DNA of 43,809 nucleotides from Bacteroidota bacterium (GCA_030706635.1 JAUZOD010000035.1:1-43809), one strand, 5' to 3'; shown: positions 1 to 8,449, counted from the stretch's first letter. Program-made: numbers and translations. Notes: generated from the letters alone by a model not told the origin.

Positions 1-273
1 GGAGAAGATGAGGTCTTTCGGCGGTATATTCATGATATCAGTTGTCATGGAAAAACGGTTTTCGTTCCGGCATACCGTAACAGGCTGGAAGAATATAGTC
101 TTCCTGAGTTGGAAAAACTGAAATCCGACGGACTCGTGGAATTTGACAAAAATCAAATAAACGTTACAAAAGAAGGGAGGAATTTTATACGGAATATCTG
201 TCATGCATTTGATCTGCACATGCTGAAAACCAAGACGACGGGCGGAGTGCCGCTGTATAGCAAGGCCATTTAG
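1..273 (+). CDS. hemN: Oxygen-independent coproporphyrinogen III oxidase, C-terminal end (partial)
   Basis: The open frame from base 1 to the TAG at 271-273 encodes the last 90 residues of a HemN-type protein; the start lies outside the window. The C-terminal winged-helix-like segment is recognisable from the order EEYSLPELEKLKSDGLVEF, VTKEGRNFIRNICHAFD and a closing PLYSKAI. HemN is a radical-SAM enzyme that converts coproporphyrinogen III to protoporphyrinogen IX without oxygen in haem synthesis; its Fe-S motif would be upstream of the window. Anaerobic haem synthesis fits the neighbouring nitrite reductase and the low-oxygen oxidase genes. The nirK gene starts 67 bases downstream on the same strand, so the two may be cotranscribed (inference). 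Confidence 0.85.
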   Translation, partial: GEDEVFRRYIHDISCHGKTVFVPAYRNRLEEYSLPELEKLKSDGLVEFDKNQINVTKEGRNFIRNICHAFDLHMLKTKTTGGVPLYSKAI

Positions 274-340
274 AAGGTATTCCGTTGGTTTTCCTTACCT
301 TCGGAGGGATAAACCTCACCAGCTCCCTAATCTTTCACCA

Positions 341-1360
341 ATGAAGTATCTTCTCATTGCAGCAATAACCGGATTATTTTGCTCCTGCCAGACCAATGAT
401 AACGGAAAAGAAAAATTGATTCTTGGTTCTCCAAAAGCCGTAGTAACCGATCAGATAAATAAAGATACGAGTATCAGGGGCCCTTTGGCTTATGCGCCGG
501 AAGTACCTAAAACTGCGGACGGGGATACGATAGATGTAAAAATGGATGTACATCACCGGATGTTTAAGATCTCAAAAGATGTAAGCTTCACCTCCTGGAT
601 GTTTGGAAATGCTGTTCCGGGCCCTGTATTGAAAGTTCGTGTGGGTCAGACCGTGCGATTCTCCATGACCGACCGTTCCAATGACACGATGAGGAATGTG
701 GGCATGGACATGAATATGGCGCCCATGCAGCATTCCATTGACTTCCATGCGGCTATGGTAAATCCGGAGGATAAGTACAGAAGTATCCAGCCTGGCGAGA
801 CAATAACATTCACCTGGACCGCAAACTATCCCGGCGTATTCATGTATCACTGCGGAACGCCCATGGTGCTCATGCACATGATCTATGGGATGATCGGAAT
901 GGTCATTGTCGAACCGAAAGAAGGATTTCCGGGAAAGCCCGACAGGGAATTTGCTATTGTTCAAAACGAGTACTATCTGTCGAAAAAGGGCGACTATTAT
1001 GTTCCCGATACAGCCAAAGCAAGATTGAAGCAACCCAGTTTTGTAACTTTTAACGGGAAAGTGGCCCAGTATGTCGTGCATCCTTTAAAAGTCAAGGCGG
1101 GTGAAAGGATTCGTTTATACATCATGAACGACGGGCCTAACAATGCCACTAATTTTCATGTGATTGGAACCATCCTGGATAAGGTATGGCTTGACGGGAA
1201 CCCAAAGAATCAGTTGGTTGGCATGCAATCGGTTTTCCTGGGCCCTGCAAGCGGCGCCATCGTGGAATTTGTTGTACCGGAAAAGGGAACATATACTTTC
1301 GTGGATCATTCCTTTGCCGATGCTGACATGGGCGCGATGGGCTCATTTCAGGCTGATTGA
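341..1360 (+). CDS. nirK: Copper-containing nitrite reductase (lipoprotein)
   Basis: This 339-residue two-cupredoxin protein should reduce nitrite to nitric oxide outside the cytoplasmic membrane. All metal ligands of the NirK family are visible: type 1 copper H131, C171, H179 and M184; type 2 copper H136, H170 and H323; the catalytic pair D134 (in HSIDFH) and H273. The N-terminus is a lipoprotein signal with the lipobox FCSC, acylated at C16, so the enzyme is probably membrane-anchored. Length is normal for the core family, without a fused cytochrome or extra cupredoxin. It follows hemN by 67 bases. I could not find a good FNR-type box and -7 pair directly upstream, unlike many genes further along, so it may be read from the hemN promoter. 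Confidence 0.93.
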   Translation: MKYLLIAAITGLFCSCQTNDNGKEKLILGSPKAVVTDQINKDTSIRGPLAYAPEVPKTADGDTIDVKMDVHHRMFKISKDVSFTSWMFGNAVPGPVLKVRVGQTVRFSMTDRSNDTMRNVGMDMNMAPMQHSIDFHAAMVNPEDKYRSIQPGETITFTWTANYPGVFMYHCGTPMVLMHMIYGMIGMVIVEPKEGFPGKPDREFAIVQNEYYLSKKGDYYVPDTAKARLKQPSFVTFNGKVAQYVVHPLKVKAGERIRLYIMNDGPNNATNFHVIGTILDKVWLDGNPKNQLVGMQSVFLGPASGAIVEFVVPEKGTYTFVDHSFADADMGAMGSFQAD

Positions 1361-1401
1361 TCTCATCCTTTTCTTCCGGATGATACTGCTGCCTGTTCTT
1401 C

Positions 1402-1467
1402 CTGATTAAAATCATAAGAATGGCTGATCCATCTTACTATTCCCCGACGATACCCGCGCTACTTTTA
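1402..1467 (+). promoter_or_regulatory. FNR-type box and -7 element for the adh-usp-CoA-transferase operon
   Basis: CTGAT-TAAA-ATCAT at 1402-1415 is followed by TACTTTTA (TAnnTTTA) at 1460-1467. Centre-to-centre distance is 55 bp, the same as at eight other promoters in this window. Transcription would start at about 1471, essentially at the ATG at 1472, so the message may be leaderless (inference). Confidence 0.7.
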
Positions 1468-1471
1468 TCTG

Positions 1472-2512
1472 ATGAAAGCACTTGTATATCATGGTCCCGG
1501 CAAGAAATCCTGGGATGAAGTAAACCGGCCTGTATTGCAGGCATCTACAGATGTTATTGTGAAGATGGTGAAAACGACCATTTGCGGTACTGATCTGCAC
1601 ATCCTGAAAGGTGATGTGCCGGAAGTGACCGAAGGCAGAATACTCGGGCATGAAGGCATAGGTGTCATAGAGGAAGCCGGGAATGCGGTGAGCAGCTTCA
1701 AGAAAGGCGACCGGGTACTGATCTCCTGCATCAGTTCCTGCGGGAAATGTGCCTATTGCAAAAAAGGGATGTATTCCCATTGCGAAAACGGTGGGTGGAT
1801 ACTCGGCCATCTGATAGACGGAACCCAGGCTGAATATGTAAGGATTCCCTTTGCAGATAATAGCCTTTACCCCATTCCTGCAGGCGCTGATGATGACGCC
1901 ATGGTGATGTTAAGTGATATTCTGCCCACCGGCTTTGAATGTGGTGTGCTGAATGGCCAGGTGAAGCCGGGAGATACCATGGCTATTGTAGGCGCCGGAC
2001 CGATAGGTCTTGCCGTATTGCTAACTGCCCAGTTCTACACGCCGGCCAGCATCATTATGGTTGACGTGGATGATAACAGGCTCGGGGTAGCCAAAAAATT
2101 TGGCGCCACCCATGTGATCAACAGCCAAAAGAATGATGTGATCAAAACAATATTTGCACTTACTGAAAACAGGGGAGTGGATGTTGCGGTTGAAGCGGTC
2201 GGGGTGCCCGCAACTTTTGAACTCTGTCAATCCATTATTGCACCCGGCGGGCATATCGCCAATGTTGGCGTGCATGGTAAATCAGTGGAACTGCATCTGG
2301 AAAAACTATGGGCACAGAATATTACCATCACCACAAGACTTGTCGATACGGTCACAACGCCCATGTTGCTAAAAACCGTAAGTTCCGGAAAGCTCCAGCC
2401 GGAAAAGCTGATAACCCATCATTTTAAATTAAGTAATATCATAGAGGCCTATGAAACTTTCGGGCATGCAGCAAAGGAAAAAAGCCTGAAAGTGATTCTG
2501 AGCAACGAATAA
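1472..2512 (+). CDS. Zinc-dependent alcohol dehydrogenase
   Basis: This 346-residue medium-chain dehydrogenase has the catalytic zinc site (C in TTICGTDLH and the GHE motif) and the structural zinc cluster CGKCAYCKKGMYSHC at about residues 90-104. The Rossmann motif GAGPIGLA lies near residue 174 and an acidic residue follows the second strand (VDVDD), which favours NAD(H). It should interconvert an alcohol and its aldehyde or ketone; the exact substrate cannot be read from the sequence. It is first of three same-strand genes with a USP (gap 28) and a CoA-hydrolase/transferase (gap 29). With the upstream FNR-type box this suggests a fermentative operon that reoxidises NADH when oxygen or nitrite is short (inference). 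Confidence 0.9.
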   Translation: MKALVYHGPGKKSWDEVNRPVLQASTDVIVKMVKTTICGTDLHILKGDVPEVTEGRILGHEGIGVIEEAGNAVSSFKKGDRVLISCISSCGKCAYCKKGMYSHCENGGWILGHLIDGTQAEYVRIPFADNSLYPIPAGADDDAMVMLSDILPTGFECGVLNGQVKPGDTMAIVGAGPIGLAVLLTAQFYTPASIIMVDVDDNRLGVAKKFGATHVINSQKNDVIKTIFALTENRGVDVAVEAVGVPATFELCQSIIAPGGHIANVGVHGKSVELHLEKLWAQNITITTRLVDTVTTPMLLKTVSSGKLQPEKLITHHFKLSNIIEAYETFGHAAKEKSLKVILSNE

Positions 2513-2540
2513 ATCATCTGATCATTTTAAATATTTTTTT

Positions 2541-3365
2541 ATGAAAAAAATACTTTTTGCCTGCGACGGGGATCATTTTCCGGAAGGCGCATTTAAATTC
2601 ATCAAATCGCTGCAGGTGAGTGAACCCGTGACCCTGAAAGGAATGTTTTTTACCGGAATAGCCATCCGGCAGCTAAGTTCCCCGGTTTATAGTTCTTTTG
2701 CCGCGCCCTATGTTCGGCTGGTGGAAGAAGAAAAGCAATCCATCATCAGAAGCAGGGAGAGATTTATTCATGAATGTGAATCCTATGGTATCCGGCACAA
2801 GATCGAAGAGTATGAAAACGGCTGGGATCAGGAACAGTTTATCAAAGAAACCCGTTTTGCCGATCTGGCGCTGATCAGCGAACAGTTGTTTTGCAAAGAA
2901 ATTCTTCAGGATCAGCCCAATTCATTTATGGAAGAAGCGCTTCGGATAGCCGAATGCCCTGTAATGATCATTCCTGAAAGTTTTTCATCTGTTGAGCGTA
3001 TCGTGGTGGCCTACGATGGCAAAAAAGAGAGCGCATTCGCGCTGAAACAGTTTAGTCATCTCTTTTCCCTGTTTGACGAATTGCCTGTTGAGTTCGTCTA
3101 TGTAAAAGACGACGAAACGGACGATATTCCCGACATGGATCTGTTGAAAGAGTATTCGAATGCTCATTTTGATTCCGGAAATATTACCAAACTGCACTTT
3201 CAGGCCGACCAGTCTTTTCGTGAATGGCTTCAGAATAAAAAGTCTACACTGTTGGTTGCCGGCTCCTTTTCCAGGTCGGGAACATCCATGTTATTCAAGC
3301 CGAGTTTCGTAGAACAGATCATCAGAAAAAGCTCGATACCGGTATTTATTGCCCATAACGTTTAA
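2541..3365 (+). CDS. Universal stress protein, tandem UspA domains
   Basis: The 274-residue protein carries two UspA folds: about residues 1-150 starting with MKKILFACDG, and 155-274 ending in VPVFIAHNV-like residues. The first fold contains the family pattern of an ADLALIS strand and an ECPVMIIPE strand; the second begins with RIVVAYDGKKESAFALKQF. The usual ATP motif GxxGx9G(S/T) is degenerate here (AGSFSRSGTSMLF). USPs of this two-domain type help survival in growth arrest, but the molecular role is generally unknown. It sits between an alcohol dehydrogenase and a CoA-transferase in one operon. At least four more full paralogues and one remnant lie within 30 kb, an unusual density. Confidence 0.9.
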   Translation: MKKILFACDGDHFPEGAFKFIKSLQVSEPVTLKGMFFTGIAIRQLSSPVYSSFAAPYVRLVEEEKQSIIRSRERFIHECESYGIRHKIEEYENGWDQEQFIKETRFADLALISEQLFCKEILQDQPNSFMEEALRIAECPVMIIPESFSSVERIVVAYDGKKESAFALKQFSHLFSLFDELPVEFVYVKDDETDDIPDMDLLKEYSNAHFDSGNITKLHFQADQSFREWLQNKKSTLLVAGSFSRSGTSMLFKPSFVEQIIRKSSIPVFIAHNV

Positions 3366-3394
3366 CCATCCGCTTGAGTCCATATCCTCCCATT

Positions 3395-4681
3395 ATGTAT
3401 TTAACATCAGCACAGGCTGTCCGGCAGATCAGTTCCGGAAGCAATTTGTTCATTCAAACCGCCGCTGCTGCTCCGCAGCAGTTGATCAAGGCACTGGCTG
3501 CGAGGGCCAGTGAATTGAAAAACATTAGTATTTATCAAATGCACACGGAGGGAGAGGCCCCTTATGCGGCAAGCGGCATGGAAGATGTATTCAGGGTAAA
3601 ATGTTTCTTTATCGGGGCAAATCTTCGTAAGGCCGTCCAGGAAGGAAGGGCAGACTATATTCCGGTATTCTTAAGTGAAATCCCGGCTTTATTCAGAAGC
3701 GGGGAAATAAAAATTGATTTTGCGCTGATCCAGGTGTCTCCCCCTGATGAACATGGGTTTTGCTCCCTCGGTGTATCGGTGGATATTGCGCCGGCGGTTT
3801 TAGAAACAGCCCGCTGCATCATTGCCCAGGTCAATCCCAATATGCCCAGAACGCATGGTGGCGGATTTATCCATAAAAGCAAAATCAGCACCCTGGTGGA
3901 AGTGGACGACGAAATCCCTGAAGTGAAAATAGAGGAGGCGGATGCATTGACCTGTTCCATTGGCCGGCACGTGGCATCCCTGATTGAAGACGGCGCCACC
4001 CTGCAAATGGGTATCGGCAAGATTCCCAACGCCGTTCTCAGCATGCTCGGCGGACATAAAAAGCTCGGGATCCATACAGAAATGTTCTCCGATGGGGTCA
4101 TCGATCTGATTCAGGCGGGTGTGATTACCGGTGAACTGAAGAAAAAGCATCGATATAAAATCGTTTCCAGTTTTATGCTGGGGACAAAACGGCTGTATCA
4201 GTTCGTACATGATAATCCCCTCATTGAAATGCTGGATATTGGCTACGTGAACGACACCCATGTTATCCGGCAGAATCCTAAAGTGACGGCGATCAACAGT
4301 GCTTTGGAAGTGGATATTACGGGGCAGATCTGTGCCGATTCCATCGGGCCAAAAATGTATTCAGGCGTAGGCGGCCAAATGGATTTTATGCGCGGCGCTT
4401 CATTATCGCAGGGTGGGAAACCCATCATTGCCCTGCCTTCCACAACCAGTAAAGGCGAGAGCAAAATTGTTTCGATGCTGAAACCCGGCGCCGGCGTGGT
4501 AACTACCCGGGCCCACGTCCACTATGTTGTCACGGAATACGGGATTGCCTATTTGTACGGCAAAACCCTGACAGAACGCGCAAAAGCCTTAATTGATATT
4601 GCTCACCCCATGCACCGCGAAGATCTGTCTGCAAAAATGCGGGAGCGGGTGTCTCAGCCTTTTCCGCTCATCTTACGCTGA
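3395..4681 (+). CDS. Acetyl-CoA hydrolase / 4-hydroxybutyrate CoA-transferase family protein
   Basis: The protein of about 428 residues belongs to the acetyl-CoA hydrolase/transferase family. The motif IHTEMFSDGVIDLI near residue 230 carries the likely catalytic glutamate of the family, and GGGF, GVGGQMDFMRGAS and EYGIAYLYGKTL blocks follow in the expected order. It should move CoA between acyl-CoA and an acid such as acetate or 4-hydroxybutyrate, or hydrolyse acetyl-CoA. I chose the ATG at 3395; the frame also runs upstream to a TTG at 3374. It ends the adh-usp operon and its last 28 bases overlap the end of the convergent cytochrome c gene. Together with the dehydrogenase it suggests acetyl-CoA disposal during fermentation. 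Confidence 0.88.
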   Translation: MYLTSAQAVRQISSGSNLFIQTAAAAPQQLIKALAARASELKNISIYQMHTEGEAPYAASGMEDVFRVKCFFIGANLRKAVQEGRADYIPVFLSEIPALFRSGEIKIDFALIQVSPPDEHGFCSLGVSVDIAPAVLETARCIIAQVNPNMPRTHGGGFIHKSKISTLVEVDDEIPEVKIEEADALTCSIGRHVASLIEDGATLQMGIGKIPNAVLSMLGGHKKLGIHTEMFSDGVIDLIQAGVITGELKKKHRYKIVSSFMLGTKRLYQFVHDNPLIEMLDIGYVNDTHVIRQNPKVTAINSALEVDITGQICADSIGPKMYSGVGGQMDFMRGASLSQGGKPIIALPSTTSKGESKIVSMLKPGAGVVTTRAHVHYVVTEYGIAYLYGKTLTERAKALIDIAHPMHREDLSAKMRERVSQPFPLILR

Positions 4682-5193
4682 ATACTTTTTACCTTGACAA
4701 GGGCCAGCAATGCTCCGATCAGCAGGAATACCAGGATCAGATAGGCGCCGGCGAACCCCCAATTGTTTAACGTATTTAAGGACAAGGGCAAATAAGCCGG
4801 GTGGATCTTTTCAGGCCTGAAGGGAGCAGTCTCACTTGCACTGCCGGTAATTGCTGAAGATTTAATGTAGTCTATAATACCGTTAATATCACTGCTGGTA
4901 AGATCAGGATGATCAGGCATAGGTATTTTGTTGAATTTGTCATACAGGGCAACAGCATAGGGATCGCCGCCCTTAATCACAGTCTGGGAAGAATGGACAA
5001 ATTTGATGATCCAATCCATAGGACGTCTTTGGTCAATGCCTGCCAGAGCAGGTCCGGTTACTACTTTGTTTATATTATGACATCCGGCACACCGGGAAGA
5101 AAAAATGATCTTTCCCGCATCTGCCGGAGGAGCGGCAACGGAGCAGATAGTATTGGCAAGCATAAGAAAAATTAAAATGAATATCGGTTTCAT
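4654..5193 (-). CDS. Membrane-anchored cytochrome c (oxidase operon)
   Basis: This 179-residue protein has an N-terminal signal segment, one haem c motif CAGCH at about residues 35-39 and a probable axial methionine in KIPMPDHPDL. A C-terminal hydrophobic helix (AYLILVFLLIGALLALV) anchors it to the membrane. It is the last gene of the ba3 oxidase operon and is a reasonable electron donor to the CuA site of subunit II. I start it at the ATG at 5193; a TTG 15 bases upstream is in frame. Its 3' end overlaps the convergent CoA-transferase gene by 28 bases. The role as donor is inferred from gene position. Confidence 0.87.
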   Translation of the reverse strand: MKPIFILIFLMLANTICSVAAPPADAGKIIFSSRCAGCHNINKVVTGPALAGIDQRRPMDWIIKFVHSSQTVIKGGDPYAVALYDKFNKIPMPDHPDLTSSDINGIIDYIKSSAITGSASETAPFRPEKIHPAYLPLSLNTLNNWGFAGAYLILVFLLIGALLALVKVKSIQRKMSGKG

Positions 5194-5230
5194 CGTATTA
5201 TATTTCAAATTGTTTCTAATTTAATTTTGG

Positions 5231-5833
5231 CTAATTGCTCAATTTTTTGATGTCCTGTATCAGCCTGTCCACATCGTCTTTATCGGTACCCTCGTAGAAG
5301 CCCCTGATTCTTTTTTGTTTGTCGATTAAAATCAGATTGTCGCTGTGAATAAAATCATCAGGGCCCCCATCACCATCCGTTGCAGAAACCAGCAGCTCTT
5401 TTCGGGCAAAACGGTATAATTCCTTTTTATCGCCTGTAAGCAGCGACCAGTTGCTGCCGACGCCCAGCCGTTCGGAATAAACTTTTAATTGGCCTGCGCT
5501 GTCCCGTTCAGGATCCACACTGAAGGAATTAATCACCAGCTTCCTGTCTCCGTAAGCCTGCACTCTTTTTAACTGATACATCATTTTAGGGCAAACTGAC
5601 ATGCAATGAGTAAAGAAAAAATTTGCGACAACCACCTTATTCTTCCAGGAATCCTCACTGATGGTATTATCGTATTGATCGGTGAATTGAAAACGCCCTA
5701 TCCGATGATTTTCGGGACCGAGAACCGGTAAATTCTCAACGTGTTGCTCATACCATTTTACAACCGCAAATACACTCAGCGGAACAATGACCACGACGGC
5801 AACAAACAGCCAAAGCGTTGTTATCTTTTTCAT
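5231..5833 (-). CDS. SCO1/SenC copper chaperone for oxidase assembly
   Basis: The 200-residue protein has an N-terminal membrane anchor (residues 5-25) and a thioredoxin-like SCO domain. Its copper ligands are C77 and C81 in the motif CMSVC and H163 in DDFIHSDNLILID. SCO proteins deliver copper to, or reduce, the CuA site of cytochrome oxidase subunit II. The start codon overlaps the stop of subunit I (ATGA-type 4-base overlap at 5830-5833), so the two are translationally coupled. This supports a dedicated assembly role for this ba3 oxidase. Confidence 0.92.
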   Translation of the reverse strand: MKKITTLWLFVAVVVIVPLSVFAVVKWYEQHVENLPVLGPENHRIGRFQFTDQYDNTISEDSWKNKVVVANFFFTHCMSVCPKMMYQLKRVQAYGDRKLVINSFSVDPERDSAGQLKVYSERLGVGSNWSLLTGDKKELYRFARKELLVSATDGDGGPDDFIHSDNLILIDKQKRIRGFYEGTDKDDVDRLIQDIKKLSN

Positions 5834-7563
5834 TTGTTCTCTGCCGTTACTGATGTTTTTGGAGATCCCGCTGCCGGCCTGTCCGAAGGAACCGGCTGAA
5901 CCGGAACGGGGTTGTCAGGCGCAAAAGCCGGTGCACCCGCAGCAGGATTATTGGCTGCACTCAGGAATGCCGGAACGTAGGATATCACCAGGATAATAGC
6001 CATGGTAACCAGCCAGGGTTTGAAAGTATCAAACAGGGCAATGCGCTTTTCATCGTGCAGGGCTTCACTGACGGGTAAATCCAGTTTTGGTTCATCTTTT
6101 TTTCTGCCAAACATGGTCCCGAAGAATACGACAAAAAACAACAGGGCCGCGATCGTCATGATGATGCCGCCTGCCAGGGCCAGCAGGGTGGTGGGCACCC
6201 ATTCGGGAGTAAATAATTCATTTTTCGGATTTAAATAGGTCATTCCCAAATTAGTTCTTCTGGGCTCTCCGATCAAACCACCCCAGGATAACCCGGTAGA
6301 GAATATGAGAATGCCGATTGTCCATAAATAAGGGATGATCACGTTGACCTGGGGCAGGAATATCCTTTTGCCGGAATTGGTTGAATACAGGTAGGTACTC
6401 ATGCCGATGATGCTCAGGAAGACAGGCCCGGCAACGGTCATGTGAAAATGACCGGGAAGCCATGCCGTATTGTGTATTACAGCATTTAACGGACCTGATG
6501 CATTCACGATTCCGGTGAGGCCGCCAAAAATGAAAAGAAATAATCCGCAAATCAAATAGGCAAATAAAAACTGGTCCGGATCCAGGTAGGGCAGTTTTTT
6601 AAAGAATCCCAGCAGTCCTTTCGCTCCGCGCCGGCGTCCCGCATATTCCAGGGATGCAGCAATGGTAAAGGCTGTAATAAAACTTGGAAGCACGACGCCG
6701 AAGGTTAATAAACCCTGGAACAATTTCACGCCTTTAGGAATGGAGGGGTCACTGAACTGGTGATGAACTCCTACCGGCACGGAAAGGATGAGAAAGAGAA
6801 ATAAGGCGATTCGTCCGGCCAGGTCAGAATACAATTTTCCCCCCGCCAGTTTGGGAAGCATAGTATAATACATGATGTAAGCAGGGAGTAACCAGAAATA
6901 AACCAGTGCGTGTCCGAAGAACCAGAATAAGGTTCTGGCAAGAGTAACATTTATCGTTTGTTTCCATCCCATAGCCCATGGCAGCAGGAGGACCAATACT
7001 TCATAGGCAACGGCCAGGGTGCATACAAACCAGATGGTAAAATTTACCAGTGTGCCTAAAACCGCTAAAGGCGTCTTTACTTCTTTATTTTCTTTTTTCC
7101 ACCGCATATACATTCCAGCCCAATCAAACAGGGGTATCCAGGAACCCACCAGGAGAAGGGCGGCGCCCAGATAAAATAAAGGATGCGCTTTCAGGGGTGG
7201 ATAGAATGTATAAAGAACCGAAGCCTTACCCGAAAGCATTGCCCAGGCAGCCATCAGCGTGCCGGTGGTCATGAGCCAGAAACTGAGCCACGCCACTTTC
7301 CTGTTTGGTTCTTTCTTAAAATAAAAGGTAAGCGTTGCATGGCCGAAGGCCACCGCAAAAAATGACGTCAATACAACCGCATTGATTACGCCGTGCAGTG
7401 TGAGACCCTGATAATAGTCCAGGTGTGCGAATTGAGATTGATGGATCACGCCCGAGCGGTAGACTGTTTGCATCAGACCATGATAAATGCCGATGGTTAA
7501 CAGACTAATGGGAATCCCAAGCTCCCAGTAGATTAACCGCTTTAATGATTTGGAGATCTGCAT
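5830..7563 (-). CDS. cbaA: ba3-type cytochrome c oxidase subunit I
   Basis: The 577-residue membrane protein is a type B haem-copper oxidase. Ligands match the Thermus ba3 enzyme at a near-constant offset: H57 and H374 for the low-spin haem, H218, H267 and H268 for CuB, H372 for the high-spin haem, and Y222 in HALVY for the His-Tyr cross-link. The sequence YFWLLPAYI after that Tyr is typical of ba3 and not of aa3 or cbb3 enzymes. The roughly 50-residue tail is Pro/Ala rich. The enzyme reduces oxygen to water with proton pumping, and ba3 enzymes usually have high oxygen affinity. It is cotranscribed with subunits IIa and II (9-base gaps) and with Sco and cytochrome c. Confidence 0.95.
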   Translation of the reverse strand: MQISKSLKRLIYWELGIPISLLTIGIYHGLMQTVYRSGVIHQSQFAHLDYYQGLTLHGVINAVVLTSFFAVAFGHATLTFYFKKEPNRKVAWLSFWLMTTGTLMAAWAMLSGKASVLYTFYPPLKAHPLFYLGAALLLVGSWIPLFDWAGMYMRWKKENKEVKTPLAVLGTLVNFTIWFVCTLAVAYEVLVLLLPWAMGWKQTINVTLARTLFWFFGHALVYFWLLPAYIMYYTMLPKLAGGKLYSDLAGRIALFLFLILSVPVGVHHQFSDPSIPKGVKLFQGLLTFGVVLPSFITAFTIAASLEYAGRRRGAKGLLGFFKKLPYLDPDQFLFAYLICGLFLFIFGGLTGIVNASGPLNAVIHNTAWLPGHFHMTVAGPVFLSIIGMSTYLYSTNSGKRIFLPQVNVIIPYLWTIGILIFSTGLSWGGLIGEPRRTNLGMTYLNPKNELFTPEWVPTTLLALAGGIIMTIAALLFFVVFFGTMFGRKKDEPKLDLPVSEALHDEKRIALFDTFKPWLVTMAIILVISYVPAFLSAANNPAAGAPAFAPDNPVPVQPVPSDRPAAGSPKTSVTAENK

Positions 7564-7572
7564 AATCCGGAT

Positions 7573-8049
7573 TTATTGGTTTTTGTTATTTATGGTACCC
7601 GGAGGGTAGTTTACAATTACCTCGGCCTGCATGCCCTGATGCCCGATGCCGCAATATTCGTGGCAGATAATTTTGTATATACCGGGCTTCTCAAACTTCA
7701 CGGTGGTTTTATTGATATTCCCGTAGATGGCCATCATGTTTACATTCTTTTCCGTAATATTAAATCCATGGACGACATCTTTGGAAGTGACAAAAAAATC
7801 AACTTCACTTCCAACGGGTACTACTATTTGCGATGGCTGAAACTGCCACATTTGGGCGACCGCATAAACCTGATACGTTTCCTTATCCAGCCGCGTAACC
7901 TTAGGCTCCAGATAGGTTTTATTGAAGGGCAGACATTCGGGAAGGTCATTATTTCTTCCCCTGGCATAAAGAATGGAAAATATGAAAAGGGAGAGTACGG
8001 ATCCGGTTACGAGGAGAACCTTCTTTTCTGATTTATCTATAGCAGACAT
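7573..8049 (-). CDS. cbaB: ba3-type cytochrome c oxidase subunit II (CuA)
   Basis: The 158-residue protein has one N-terminal membrane helix (residues 11-28) and a cupredoxin domain. CuA ligands are H94, C129, E131, C133, H137 and M140, within the motif CHEYCGIGHQGM. This is nearly the Thermus ba3 motif, and the positions keep a constant offset of about 20. It accepts electrons from cytochrome c and passes them to subunit I. The single-helix short form is typical of ba3 subunit II; aa3 subunit II has two helices. Gene gaps are 9 bases on both sides. Confidence 0.95.
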   Translation of the reverse strand: MSAIDKSEKKVLLVTGSVLSLFIFSILYARGRNNDLPECLPFNKTYLEPKVTRLDKETYQVYAVAQMWQFQPSQIVVPVGSEVDFFVTSKDVVHGFNITEKNVNMMAIYGNINKTTVKFEKPGIYKIICHEYCGIGHQGMQAEVIVNYPPGTINNKNQ

Positions 8050-8058
8050 AAAAATGGT

Positions 8059-8217
8059 TTAGACTCGTTTAAGCATTAAAAAATAGACCCCGTACCATAT
8101 AGTTATCCCAAGAATAATTAATAATATGAAAAAGGCCATGGCCCCTTTAGGTCTGAATTGCCGGTCAAATTCTTCGTTGGATAACTGATCCTCCGGAAGG
8201 TTGTTGATTGATTTCAC
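8059..8217 (-). CDS. cbaD: ba3 oxidase subunit IIa (small membrane subunit), GTG start
   Basis: This 52-residue gene is first in the oxidase operon. I read a GTG start at 8215-8217; the in-frame stop upstream is at 8227-8229 and no ATG precedes the membrane helix. The C-terminal half, FRPKGAMAFFILLIILGITI followed by WYGVYFLMLKRV, closely matches in layout the ba3 subunit IIa of Thermus (KPKGALAV... then a WLGVY motif), a single helix filling the place of the missing second helix of subunit II. The 24-residue acidic N-terminal extension is extra. The gap to cbaB is 9 bases. Confidence comes from motif, size and position together. Confidence 0.85.
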   Translation of the reverse strand: MKSINNLPEDQLSNEEFDRQFRPKGAMAFFILLIILGITIWYGVYFLMLKRV

Positions 8218-8233
8218 TATGATTATTTAAAAA

Positions 8234-8299
8234 CAAAAATATGCGCGGGTGAATAGTAAGTGCCTGATCTATTGCAGGGAAAGAACTGATTTTAATCAG
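8234..8299 (-). promoter_or_regulatory. FNR-type box and -7 element of the ba3 oxidase operon
   Basis: On the minus strand CTGAT-TAAA-ATCAG (8299-8286), a perfect 5-base inverted repeat, lies upstream of TATTTTTG (8241-8234), a perfect TAnnTTTG. Centres are 55 bp apart. Transcription would start near 8229, giving a leader of about 12 bases to the GTG at 8217. No TTTG -33 element is visible, consistent with activator dependence. Confidence 0.78.
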
Positions 8300-8392
8300 A
8301 TATGTCAGGATTATTACCGCTTGTATTTGCGATATGCATACAAGATATACTCCAAGGGTTGGTTATGCGAAGATCCTGAATATCGGTGTGCC

Positions 8393-8449
8393 AAAAAAAA
8401 TCCGGCGAGCAGGTTCAGGTCGGCATTATTTGCATACCTCCTGACCGGA
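8393..8449 (-). terminator. Rho-independent terminator of the DUF2892 operon
   Basis: On the minus strand an interrupted stem pairs TCCGG/CAGG (8449-8436 region) with CCTG/CCGGA (8414-8401), followed by a run of eight T (complement of 8400-8393). The hairpin overlaps the last codons of the 8426-8800 gene and separates it from the oxidase promoter. Confidence 0.6.

Noticed and set aside
341-1360. nirK as a member of the FNR-type regulon
   Set aside because: The 67-base upstream region has no NTGA(C/T)-N4-(A/G)TCAN site and no good TAnnTTTG at 33 or 55 bp. Control from upstream of hemN is possible but outside the window.
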